Below are positions 1 through 6,402 of a stretch of DNA of 37,461 nucleotides, in pieces. Numbering within the stretch: position 1 is the first letter of the stretch; each line of letters opens with the position of its first letter. Under the pieces are notes generated by a model. It was given only the letters and a program-made list of their open reading frames with translations. It was not told the DNA's origin and searched no databases. The position numbers and the translations under genes are program-made. The stretch lies in NCBI GenBank assembly GCA_030836155.1, contig JAURQI010000172.1, forward strand, positions 1 to 37,461, in the 5' to 3' direction. Origin of the DNA: Crocinitomix sp. Its GTDB lineage: Bacteria > Bacteroidota > Bacteroidia > Flavobacteriales_D > Crocinitomicaceae.

Positions 1-44
1 GTAAAGTTTTAACAAAGGCTGCGTTGAGTAAATACCAGAATTAA
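1..44 (+). CDS. C-terminal tail of an upstream gene (partial)
   Basis: One frame enters from the left edge and reads KVLTKAALSKYQN before a TAA stop at 42-44. The pattern with AAL and YQ resembles the last helix of peptidoglycan-binding (PG_binding_1) domains, but 13 residues are too few for a firm call. No start can be seen. Confidence 0.35.
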   Translation, partial: KVLTKAALSKYQN

Positions 45-375
45 ACGAAATTACAGATCAGTAAAAATGGGTATGTTACGACATACTCGAACATCAAATA
101 AAATAAAATAAAAACAATAACCATGAAAAATTTAGGTTCTGTCGCATCTACCAAATTTAACCGATTTAAATTGATAAAATTCAAATGTCATAAAATAAAT
201 TCAATTGAAAATCAGCACCTTAGTCTTTTATCTGATTCCATTTTTCTTAAAAAAAAGCAAAAAAATAGACAGATGCGACAAAGCCTTCAAACCTCATTGT
301 TATTTAATAATTGTACAATAAGCTTCAGTTGATGCAAAAACTGGTTCGAACTAAATTCCGACTGGCCCCACAGGT

Positions 376-410
376 AAAACCAGATCTAGTTAGATCTGGT
401 TTTTCTTTTT
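376..410 (+). terminator. rho-independent terminator, plus strand
   Basis: Perfect 12-bp stem (376-387 with 392-403), 4-nt loop AGTT, followed by a T-rich tract to 410. No gene lies directly upstream, so it ends either the transcript of the upstream gene or an unannotated RNA in 45-375. Confidence 0.75.
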
Positions 411-431
411 TGATGCATTGCGAAGCTTGCT

Positions 432-475
432 TCAAAAAAGAAAAACCTAAAAATCACGGTAGTGATTTTGGTTTT
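432..475 (-). terminator. rho-independent terminator, minus strand, mirror of 376-410
   Basis: Read on the minus strand: AAAACC plus AAAATCAC, loop TACC, then GTGATTTT, a 2-nt bulge and GGTTTT, followed by a T-rich tract. Its outer sequences are identical to those of the plus-strand hairpin at 376-403 (CAGGTAAAACC before, GGTTTTTCTTTTTTGA after), so the two terminators face each other as arms of one 110-bp inverted structure. Confidence 0.6.
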
Positions 476-539
476 ACCTGAGTACGTATTTATCTAGGAT
501 TGACATTTCGGAATTAATTAGGAAACAATAACTTAATAA

Positions 540-571
540 TTGGGAGGTTCATTTTTCGATCCTTACCTTTG
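540..571 (+). promoter_or_regulatory. Bacteroidota-type promoter of the FKBP gene
   Basis: TTG at 540-542 (-33 element), 21-nt spacer, TACCTTTG at 564-571 matching the -7 consensus TANNTTTG. Transcription should start near 576, leaving a leader of about 15 nt before the ATG at 591. Confidence 0.65.
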
Positions 572-590
572 TCCAAATTAAAATTCATTT

Positions 591-1073
591 ATGATTATAG
601 CAAAAGAAAGTGTTGTAACTATGCATTACACACTTAAAAACGAGGCGGGAGAAGTGTTGGATACTTCAGCAGGTAGAGAGCCACTTGTTTATTTACACGG
701 AGTTGGAGGTTTGATTTCAGGTCTTGAAAAAGAGTTAGAAGGCAAGCAAGCAAATGATAAATTAAACGCAGTTATTCCACCGGAAGAAGCATACGGTAGC
801 CGTCGTGATGACCTGTTAAGAATCGTATCTAAAGAGGGGTTTCAAGGAGAAGAAGCTTTGGTTGAAGGAATGCGCGTGCAGTTAGAGACAGACCGAGGAC
901 CGGCGGTAGCAGTTGTTTCCGGAATAGAAGGTGAAAATGTTACCCTTGATCTAAATCATCCTTTGGCTGACGTTACTTTACATTTTGAAGTTGAGGTGTT
1001 AAATGTGCGTGAGGCAGAAGCTGAAGAGATTGCTCATGGACACGTTCATGGCGAAGGCGGTCATCAGCACTAA
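591..1073 (+). CDS. FKBP-type peptidyl-prolyl cis-trans isomerase, SlyD type
   Basis: Catalyses cis-trans isomerisation of Xaa-Pro bonds and acts as a folding helper in the cytoplasm; there is no signal peptide. The 160-residue product begins with the FKBP strand pattern (VTMHYTLKNEAGEVLDTS), has the SlyD-type insert-in-flap domain between about residues 70 and 125, and returns with the family signature LDLNHPLAD near residue 120. The histidine-rich tail (HGHVHGEGGHQH) is typical of metal-binding SlyD proteins. A promoter about 20 nt upstream supports the ATG at 591. The gene converges on a barrel gene and overlaps it by 4 nt; its terminator appears to lie inside that neighbour, at 1163-1191. 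Confidence 0.9.
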   Translation: MIIAKESVVTMHYTLKNEAGEVLDTSAGREPLVYLHGVGGLISGLEKELEGKQANDKLNAVIPPEEAYGSRRDDLLRIVSKEGFQGEEALVEGMRVQLETDRGPAVAVVSGIEGENVTLDLNHPLADVTLHFEVEVLNVREAEAEEIAHGHVHGEGGHQH

Positions 1074-1978
1074 GTCAACGGCATTCTAAAGATCAAACGC
1101 AACTCAAAAGACCAACCATTTTCGATTAAAGAAAAACTGGTTGAACGATCATCAAGAATATTAACTGGCCCTATTTTTAGGGCCAGTTTTTCGTTGTCTT
1201 GATAAAAGCGATACTTTCTCAAGATGGAATGACCCGCTTTGGCATGAATCCATAAAAATTTCCCTAATTTTTTCTCTCCGAATAACCATATATTATTATC
1301 CGCTTTGTCAATGTACATGTCTTGGTTAAAACTAGCTAAAGCACTTCTGAAGGATCCATTTACACCATCAAAACGAAGTCCAGCTCGCAGGTGATCGACA
1401 GGTTGGTATGCCAGTTCAAGATTGACAGGAATAACTGTTTTTAGTCTCCATTTATCGCTAATTTTCCAATCAAACCCGAATAATGGCACAACCATCGGTC
1501 CAAAGAACTCACCGTTATAATAGCATCCGTATTTCCAAGAGAAGTTTTCATTCTTTTCGGTGGTTCCTAAAAATAATCCACCTAACTGAAAGTGATTACT
1601 ATTCAAATTTCCGTAGTCCGTATTTAATCGACCCATCGTCATGAAAAGCATTTTTGAGCGATCATTCCATTTATGCTCTAATCCCAGCTGTAAGGTGCTT
1701 GAGGCAAATTGGTAACGGAAATAATCTTTCCAATCACTATCTGCGTAAGAAATGTCATTTTGCTGATACTCCAAACCAACGATGGCTACGTTATCATCAC
1801 TCAAAACAATAGGCAGCTTGGCATCTGCTACATACATATTGAAGTTGCGTTTTAGATCTGATCCTTCAATTGAATTAGCAGGAGAGGTTCGCCAATACAC
1901 ATTAGCTAGGTCTATTGATTTTTGACTAAATCCAAAGGTTGAAAACGAAAGTGCGAGTATAAAATAAAATAGTTTCAT
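1070..1978 (-). CDS. DUF6268-like outer membrane beta-barrel protein
   Basis: A 302-residue protein with a signal peptide (cleavage after about FGFSQ, residue 19) and alternating aromatic/hydrophobic strands, ending in a strand that closes with a few polar residues (SFELRLIFRMPLT). Length and layout fit the DUF6268 barrels of Bacteroidota, whose function is unknown; the assignment is from memory of the family. It is transcribed alone, tail to tail with the FKBP gene. A degenerate -7 element TAGCTTTA ends 4 nt before the ATG, which predicts a leaderless mRNA. Its last 120 bases carry a terminator for the opposite strand. Confidence 0.65.
   Translation of the reverse strand: MKLFYFILALSFSTFGFSQKSIDLANVYWRTSPANSIEGSDLKRNFNMYVADAKLPIVLSDDNVAIVGLEYQQNDISYADSDWKDYFRYQFASSTLQLGLEHKWNDRSKMLFMTMGRLNTDYGNLNSNHFQLGGLFLGTTEKNENFSWKYGCYYNGEFFGPMVVPLFGFDWKISDKWRLKTVIPVNLELAYQPVDHLRAGLRFDGVNGSFRSALASFNQDMYIDKADNNIWLFGEKKLGKFLWIHAKAGHSILRKYRFYQDNEKLALKIGPVNILDDRSTSFSLIENGWSFELRLIFRMPLT
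1163..1191 (+). terminator. terminator for the FKBP gene, inside the opposing coding region
   Basis: Perfect 10-bp stem AACTGGCCCT/AGGGCCAGTT (1163-1172 with 1179-1188), 6-nt loop, then five T on the plus strand only. It lies 90 bases after the FKBP stop, within the minus-strand barrel gene. Confidence 0.75.
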
Positions 1979-1982
1979 GCTG

Positions 1983-1990
1983 TAAAGCTA
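1983..1990 (-). promoter_or_regulatory. -7 element of the DUF6268-like gene
   Basis: TAGCTTTA on the minus strand, 7 of 8 matches to TANNTTTG, ending 4 nt before the ATG at 1978. No clear -33 TTG was found. Confidence 0.35.
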
Positions 1991-2037
1991 CGTTAATGAT
2001 ACTCATAATTATTCTTAAATCGCGCGTTAACAGTGTG

Positions 2038-2060
2038 TTATTTGCGATTTCCGCAAATAA
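2038..2060. promoter_or_regulatory. inverted repeat, possible activator-binding site upstream of the small RNAs
   Basis: Perfect 9-bp inverted repeat TTATTTGCG/CGCAAATAA with a 5-nt spacer and no T tract, so not a terminator. Its centre (2049) is about 83 bp upstream of the predicted start of the first small RNA, a usual distance for a sigma-54 enhancer site. The function is inferred. Confidence 0.4.
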
Positions 2061-2105
2061 TTAAAAATGTTAAACAATTCTTAATTTCTGAAATCCCCAA
2101 TCTTT

Positions 2106-2120
2106 TGGCACGGGAGTTTC
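2106..2120 (+). promoter_or_regulatory. sigma-54-like promoter of small RNA copy 1
   Basis: TGGCAC, five bases, TTTC. The sigma-54 consensus is TGGCACG-N4-TTGC; the -24 half is perfect and the spacing exact, but the -12 GC is TC. The same arrangement recurs at 2304-2318. No TTG/TANNTTTG housekeeping promoter is visible here. Confidence 0.5.
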
Positions 2121-2131
2121 ATTATGCTAAT

Positions 2132-2242
2132 CGAATTAGACTAAAAACCTTCTCGAAGTCTTTCTTAGGAAAGAAATAAAGAAGGAAGCAGATTCATGGG
2201 TTTTGGGTGAAGAGCTTGTTCAATTGAACAAGCTCTTTTTTT
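2132..2242 (+). ncRNA. candidate small RNA, copy 1
   Basis: Predicted RNA of about 110 nt. Start: 12 nt after the -12-like element, at the block GAATTAGAC (2133-2141). Then comes an imperfect hairpin (CCTTC near 2148 with GAAGG near 2181) with TCTTTCTT (2159-2166) at its tip, a 20-nt single-stranded linker CAGATTCATGGGTTTTGGGT (2189-2208), and a perfect 14-bp palindromic terminator (2210-2237) with seven T. Every element except the stem sequences recurs in copy 2, which is the pattern of a structured RNA. No coding frame longer than MGFG is present. Family, target and expression are unknown. Confidence 0.6.
2210..2242 (+). terminator. terminator of small RNA copy 1
   Basis: AAGAGCTTGTTCAA/TTGAACAAGCTCTT palindrome (2210-2237) followed by T at 2236-2242. 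Confidence 0.8.
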
Positions 2243-2303
2243 ATTATAAATCATTCACTTGAAATGTTAAATTTTTCTTAAATCAAACAGCTGAGCGAAC
2301 AAA

Positions 2304-2318
2304 TGGCACAGTTATTTC
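2304..2318 (+). promoter_or_regulatory. sigma-54-like promoter of small RNA copy 2
   Basis: TGGCAC-N5-TTTC, same spacing as copy 1; both are followed by ATTAT, seven variable bases and GAATTAGAC. Conservation of exactly these blocks between diverged spacers argues that they are functional. Confidence 0.5.
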
Positions 2319-2329
2319 ATTATAGATAG

Positions 2330-2427
2330 TGAATTAGACAACGTCCCTCCGCTCTTTCTTGAGCATTCGAGGGACAGATTCATGGGTTTTGGGTTAAATC
2401 GCCCGTTCGAAAGGACGGGCGATTTTT
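2330..2427 (+). ncRNA. candidate small RNA, copy 2
   Basis: Predicted RNA of about 98 nt beginning at GAATTAGAC (2331-2339). Hairpin 1 has a GTCCCTC/GAGGGAC stem (2343-2349 with 2369-2375) and an inner GCTC/GAGC closing a TTTCTT loop. Then comes the linker CAGATTCATGGGTTTTGGGT (2375-2394), identical to copy 1, and a GC-rich terminator stem closed by a GAAA tetraloop. The stem sequences differ from copy 1 while the folding pattern is kept. The RNA lies between a barrel gene and gatC, both on the other strand. Confidence 0.6.
2396..2427 (+). terminator. terminator of small RNA copy 2
   Basis: AAATCGCCCGTTC, GAAA loop, GGACGGGCGATTT (2396-2425), then T to 2427. It could also stop minus-strand transcription leaving gatC, but the T run on that side is short. 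Confidence 0.75.
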
Positions 2428-2449
2428 AGTTTAGACAATTTTTTAAAGT

Positions 2450-2740
2450 CTATTTCTTAAGAACTTTAGCTATTTTGAAATAATCGCTGTCATGATTCGG
2501 AGCGTTTTTAAGCGCCTCTTTTTGCGAAACAGTCTCTTTTGAAACATCCTCTCGAAGCACATTTATTGCCTCTGTCATGAAAATTAATGGTTCTACGCCA
2601 TCAGTGTCGACTGTGTTAAGTTGGTCAACAAAATCCAGAATATTTTCCATATCGGCCTTGATATGATCTTTCTCTTCTCCTTTAAATTCTAATCGAGCAA
2701 GGTGAGCTATGTGATCTGCGATTTCATCCGTTATTTTCAT
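2450..2740 (-). CDS. gatC: aspartyl/glutamyl-tRNA amidotransferase subunit C
   Basis: Small subunit of the GatCAB complex, which converts Glu-tRNA(Gln) and Asp-tRNA(Asn) to the amide forms in organisms lacking the matching synthetase. The 96 residues match GatC throughout: N-terminal helix IADHIAHLARLEF, the stretch ADMENILDFVDQLNTVDTDGVEPL near the middle, and a C-terminal NAPNHDSDYFKIAKVL. The ATG at 2740 overlaps the end of plsC by 17 nt, so the two are co-transcribed. gatA and gatB are not in the window. Confidence 0.92.
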   Translation of the reverse strand: MKITDEIADHIAHLARLEFKGEEKDHIKADMENILDFVDQLNTVDTDGVEPLIFMTEAINVLREDVSKETVSQKEALKNAPNHDSDYFKIAKVLKK

Positions 2741-3497
2741 CTTGTAATGCTTTATTGTACGCCACTAAAGGTTCGTTTATCGTCTCAAATGTGCGTTGAC
2801 GCAAAGGTATCAAATCTTTTTTATTCATACCTTCAGTTGGGATGGGTTCATGGACAATTACTCTCGCAATTCCCGGACGTGCCATTCCTGTAAGTAGAGG
2901 GTCGGTATTAAAAAGCTTCCAGTTATTGATAATTGTTATAGGGAGAACCGGGATTTGTTCATCGATTGCCAATTTGAAAGCACCATTTTTAAAATGATCT
3001 AGTTTTGGTGCGTTAATCGGAATTCCTCCTTCCGGAAAAATCACAATGGACCATCCGTTTTGTATTTCTTGTTTTGCACGAATAATAGATCGCATACCCG
3101 AACTTCTTTTTTCTCGGTTAACAGCAATATCAACCTTTTTAAAGAATATATTAATGATGGGCCACTTTAAGAGTTCTGCCTTTCCGATAAACAAAAAACG
3201 TTTTTTAGGCAGAATACGGTACATTAAGATGATATCCAAGTAAGAGGCATGGTTAGCGCAAATAACATAAGGTGTATCATCAAGTATGGGCGGTTTTTGA
3301 ACGTGCCGTAGACCTATAAAGTCAAGCGTTAAGATGATGCGAGACGTCATTACTTTTAGTTGAAAAACCCGTTCGTAATTTTCTCTTTTCAGCAATAAAA
3401 ACCAAAAAACAGGATACAATACCAATAGTACCGTGAAAAAGACAGCGGCAAAATAAATCCTGTAAAGGATAATGAATGGCATAGCAAGTATTCGCAT
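2724..3497 (-). CDS. plsC: 1-acyl-sn-glycerol-3-phosphate acyltransferase
   Basis: Adds the second acyl chain to lysophosphatidic acid in phospholipid synthesis, at the inner membrane. An N-terminal hydrophobic segment (residues about 5-30) is followed by the acyltransferase motifs: NHASYLDI (H-x4-D type catalytic motif) near residue 85, and FPEGG near residue 155 (substrate-binding FPEG). The frame is open to a TTG at 3506, but that codon overlaps the -7 element TATTTTTG, so I place the start at the ATG at 3497 (nearly leaderless); the ATG at 3482 would also fit. First gene of plsC-gatC. Confidence 0.85.
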   Translation of the reverse strand: MRILAMPFIILYRIYFAAVFFTVLLVLYPVFWFLLLKRENYERVFQLKVMTSRIILTLDFIGLRHVQKPPILDDTPYVICANHASYLDIILMYRILPKKRFLFIGKAELLKWPIINIFFKKVDIAVNREKRSSGMRSIIRAKQEIQNGWSIVIFPEGGIPINAPKLDHFKNGAFKLAIDEQIPVLPITIINNWKLFNTDPLLTGMARPGIARVIVHEPIPTEGMNKKDLIPLRQRTFETINEPLVAYNKALQDENNG

Positions 3498-3503
3498 ACA
3501 CCG

Positions 3504-3511
3504 CAAAAATA
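3504..3511 (-). promoter_or_regulatory. -7 element of plsC-gatC
   Basis: TATTTTTG on the minus strand, a full match to TANNTTTG, ending 6 nt before the ATG at 3497. No well-spaced -33 TTG. Confidence 0.45.
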
Positions 3512-3601
3512 CGAAATTTCAACGGCTTAATATCGGTTGAACACCTCAAAATTACTGGAATATATATTGGCTAATACGGTGCGTAAATCAGGCAGTTTTC
3601 G

Positions 3602-3609
3602 TAATTTTG
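3602..3609 (+). promoter_or_regulatory. -7 element of trpS
   Basis: TAATTTTG, a full match to TANNTTTG, 44 nt before the trpS ATG. The nearest upstream TTG (3567-3569) is too far for standard spacing. Confidence 0.4.
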
Positions 3610-3653
3610 AAAGCACATTGAAAATATCCGTTTAATAATAAAAAGTTGAATTA

Positions 3654-4622
3654 ATGGCTCGAATTTTAACAGGAATACAAAGTACGGGGATTCCACATCT
3701 TGGAAATATATTAGGGGCGATAAAGCCGGCTATCGAGATGGCGGAAGATCCTGCTAATGATTCATTTTTGTTTATCGCTGATTTACATTCATTGACGCAA
3801 ATCAAAGATGGAACTTTGTTAAGATCTAATACTTATGCAACGGCTGCCGCTTGGTTGGCGTGTGGCCTAGATACGGATAAAACCGTTTTTTATAGACAAA
3901 GTGACGTGCCGCAAACAACCGAGTTAACTTGGTATTTGTCGTGTTTTTTTCCATATAGCCGTTTGACATTGGCACATTCGTTTAAGGATAAAGCTGATCG
4001 ATTGGGCGATGTTAATGGTGGATTATTCACGTATCCAATGCTTATGGCGGCTGATATTTTACTTTATGATGTGAATTATGTGCCAGTGGGAAAAGATCAA
4101 GAGCAGCATATTGAGTTTACGCGTGATGTAGCAGCGAAGTTTAATCATCAGATGGGTGAAACATTTGTTATGCCTGAAGCATCTTTTCATGAAGAGACCA
4201 AATTAGTGCCGGGAACAGATGGTCATAAGATGTCAAAATCCAGAGGGAATATTATCAATATTTTCTTGCCTGAAAAGAAGTTGAAAAAGCAAATTAACAG
4301 TATTGTTACAGATAGCAAGGAACTTGATGAACCAAAGGATCCAGATTCTTGCAATGCATTTAGAATCTATGCCCTTTTAGCGGATAAAGATCAAATCAAA
4401 AAAATGCGCGACAATTACGTGAACGGAGGCTGGGGCTATGGACATACCAAGAAAGCTATTTTTGAATTAATTTTAGAAAAGTTTTCAAAAGAACGCGAAC
4501 GCTTTGATTATTATATGGATCATAAAAACGAGCTAGATGCTGTCCTTTCAAAAGGTGCAGAAAAAGCAAGTTTGGTGGCCAATAAGGTTCTTGAGCGTGT
4601 GCGAAAACACGCGGGTTATTAA
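3654..4622 (+). CDS. trpS: tryptophan-tRNA ligase
   Basis: Charges tRNA(Trp) with tryptophan in the cytoplasm. At 322 residues it has the normal length for a bacterial class I TrpRS. Visible signatures are the N-terminal GIQSTGIPHLGNILGA, containing the HIGH-equivalent HLGN, the tryptophan pocket region FTYPMLMAADILLYD near residue 130, the VGKDQEQHIEF motif, and HKMSKSRGN (KMSKS loop) near residue 195. It is transcribed alone. Its stop codon sits in the loop of an apparent terminator. Confidence 0.95.
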   Translation: MARILTGIQSTGIPHLGNILGAIKPAIEMAEDPANDSFLFIADLHSLTQIKDGTLLRSNTYATAAAWLACGLDTDKTVFYRQSDVPQTTELTWYLSCFFPYSRLTLAHSFKDKADRLGDVNGGLFTYPMLMAADILLYDVNYVPVGKDQEQHIEFTRDVAAKFNHQMGETFVMPEASFHEETKLVPGTDGHKMSKSRGNIINIFLPEKKLKKQINSIVTDSKELDEPKDPDSCNAFRIYALLADKDQIKKMRDNYVNGGWGYGHTKKAIFELILEKFSKERERFDYYMDHKNELDAVLSKGAEKASLVANKVLERVRKHAGY

Positions 4623-4634
4623 ATAACCTTTTTT
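4614..4634 (+). terminator. terminator overlapping the trpS stop codon
   Basis: GGTTAT/ATAACC stem (4614-4619 with 4623-4628), 3-nt loop TAA, which is the stop codon of trpS, then six T. The stem is short and AT-rich, so termination may be partial. Confidence 0.5.
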
Positions 4635-4686
4635 GTTTCACCACCTTCTCAAATTTTGCTTAACTTAATCGAAAGACGATAAGAAT

Positions 4687-6069
4687 TTGAGTGCCAGAAA
4701 AAAGACATATACGCTTGCTCAACTGAATCATTCATTAGAACGATTTATTCGGGATAATTTCGCATATAAGCAATTCTGGGTGATCGCTGAAATTACAAAA
4801 GCACAAGAAAAAAATGGTCACTATTATCTGGAATTAGCCGATTCAAAAGAAGGGAAACGCATAGCCGAAATGTCTGCAAATATGTGGTTTTCCGCATTTA
4901 CTCAAGTAAATCGGCGATTAAATGGTGAGTTGACAAAGCTGTTTCAGTCAGGTAATAAAGTCCTATTACAAGTCAAGATAGATTTTCATACGATTTATGG
5001 TTTGAAATTGAATATTCTGGATGTGGATCCGGACATGACTTATGGAGACCTAGAACGCAAGAAAAAAGAAACAATAAAACGACTGCAGACTGAAGAGTTG
5101 ATCAATAAACAACTTGACCTTTATCTGGCTCCCGTAATAAAAAAAATAGCTTTAATTGGCTCCCCAAATACTTCCGGATTTCGTGACTTTCAAACACAAT
5201 TGCTAGAAAACGAAATCTTCAATAATTTTAAAATCAAGGCATTTCCTGCAGCAGTCCAAGGAGAAAAAGCGGTAACACAAATTGTAAATGCAATAGCCGA
5301 GGCAAATCTTTACAATGTAGATGTTATTGTTATTGTCAGAGGTGGGGGAAGTAAGATGGATTTGCATGTTTTTAATGATTATCAAATGGCTAAAGCAATT
5401 GCTAAATCAGCTATCCCTGTCATAACCGGGATTGGTCATGAAACCGATGAGTCGGTTGCTGATATTGTTGCGCATATAAGCGAAATAACACCAACCGCGG
5501 TAGCAAAATTTCTATACGTTCGTGCAGCCGTGTTTAGAAGCAATATTGAAACCAGTTTTGATCAAATCATAAAAATAGTTCAAGGCATCATATCTGGTCG
5601 AAAGGATGAGTTTTATCACCTCAATAAATACTTAGGACATTATACAAAGGACATCCTTGTCAATCATCAACAGCAGCTGAAGGATATTATTCATGAAATT
5701 TATATAGAATCCAGGGAGTTATTAGATGCAGAACGCTCTCGTCTGCGTTTACAATTGAATAAAATTGGGCATGAAGCCTTGAATAAAATTGAGCTTAAAA
5801 AAAACCTTGACTTAAGTTCTAAAATGGACAAGATTGAAATGTTTGCTTCAAGTTTGATGGATCAAAATCGAGTAAAAGTCGCCAATTTAAATGACTTATT
5901 GGCTTATTTAAATCCCGAGGAATTATTACGTAAGGGTTATACTATCTCAACAGTGGATGATCATGAGTTAAATAATTTAGAGGGTGACTTTAAGGGGAAA
6001 AAGATGCGAACTTTGTCTCATAAATGGTTGGTGGAGAGTGAAATAATAAATGTTAAACCCAGTAAATAA
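4687..6069 (+). CDS. xseA: exodeoxyribonuclease VII large subunit
   Basis: Large subunit of the single-strand-specific exonuclease VII, which degrades ssDNA from both ends in repair. 460 residues: an N-terminal OB-fold (about 5-100, starting YTLAQLNHSLERFIRDNF), the catalytic region with GSPNTSGFRDF, VRGGGS and GIGHETDESVADIVAH, and a long coiled-coil C-terminal part. The start is a TTG; the GTG at 4691 is out of frame and the next in-frame ATG would remove half of the OB-fold. The stop is 2 nt before xseB. Confidence 0.93.
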   Translation: MSARKKTYTLAQLNHSLERFIRDNFAYKQFWVIAEITKAQEKNGHYYLELADSKEGKRIAEMSANMWFSAFTQVNRRLNGELTKLFQSGNKVLLQVKIDFHTIYGLKLNILDVDPDMTYGDLERKKKETIKRLQTEELINKQLDLYLAPVIKKIALIGSPNTSGFRDFQTQLLENEIFNNFKIKAFPAAVQGEKAVTQIVNAIAEANLYNVDVIVIVRGGGSKMDLHVFNDYQMAKAIAKSAIPVITGIGHETDESVADIVAHISEITPTAVAKFLYVRAAVFRSNIETSFDQIIKIVQGIISGRKDEFYHLNKYLGHYTKDILVNHQQQLKDIIHEIYIESRELLDAERSRLRLQLNKIGHEALNKIELKKNLDLSSKMDKIEMFASSLMDQNRVKVANLNDLLAYLNPEELLRKGYTISTVDDHELNNLEGDFKGKKMRTLSHKWLVESEIINVKPSK

Positions 6070-6071
6070 TT

Positions 6072-6278
6072 ATGGAATTGGATAAGAATTTAAAATATGA
6101 TGAAGCCTTGGAAAAACTCCAAGAGATTGTCACATTGCTAGAAAGAAAAGAAATAACCATTGATGAATTGTCCGGAAAGGTGAAAGAGGCTAAGTTATTG
6201 GTGGAGTTCTGCCGTGAAAAATTAGATGAAACAGAAGATGAGATAAAGAAGATCATCAAAACAGATCAAGAGGATTAA
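6072..6278 (+). CDS. xseB: exodeoxyribonuclease VII small subunit
   Basis: A 68-residue helical subunit that binds several-fold to XseA. The sequence matches XseB: YDEALEKLQEIVTLLERKEITIDEL followed by VKEAKLLVEFCREKLDETEDEI. It starts 2 nt after xseA stops, so translational coupling in one operon is likely. No strong terminator follows; the next 160 bases lead into the tRNA gene on the other strand. Confidence 0.93.
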   Translation: MELDKNLKYDEALEKLQEIVTLLERKEITIDELSGKVKEAKLLVEFCREKLDETEDEIKKIIKTDQED

Positions 6279-6402
6279 AACTAATTGGTTTTTTCATTAA
6301 TCTTCAACTTTGCTCAATAAAAAAACCAAGAATCCTAGGTGTCGGAATATGTTGTTTTTTTTATTGTTCTTCAACATGAAGCAGGCTTCAGTTTTGTCCA
6401 AT

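Larger units (their letters stand above)
45..563. other. long non-coding stretch before the FKBP gene
   Basis: About 520 bases with no convincing gene. It holds a small hairpin at 71-86 (GTATGT, a TACG tetraloop of the stable UNCG type, ACATAC), a 9-bp inverted repeat GTCGCATCT/AGATGCGAC at 141-149 and 271-279, and the two head-on terminator hairpins at 371-480. A 69-codon frame at 123-332 is Lys/Ser/Asn-rich and looks like chance AT-rich sequence. The stretch just before the first terminator (about 330-375) has a tRNA-tail flavour but forms no T-arm. A small RNA ending at the 376-410 terminator is possible but has no recognised promoter. Confidence 0.5.

Noticed and set aside
123-332. 69-codon open frame starting ATGAAAAAT
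   Set aside because: Composition is that of random AT-rich DNA (Lys, Ser, Asn), no domain, no promoter at a sensible distance, and no follow-on gene. I cannot exclude it but would not call it.
330-375. tRNA- or tmRNA-like tail (GGTTCGAAC ... GACTGGCCCCACA) before a terminator
   Set aside because: No T-stem can be paired, and no acceptor 5' strand (GGGGCCA) occurs upstream. At most a degraded fragment of an integration event.
2196-2445. Tiny open frames inside the small RNAs (MGFG; MGFGLNRPFERTGDF)
   Set aside because: The first is four codons, the second runs through a terminator stem, and they do not agree beyond the conserved linker, so RNA function explains the conservation better.
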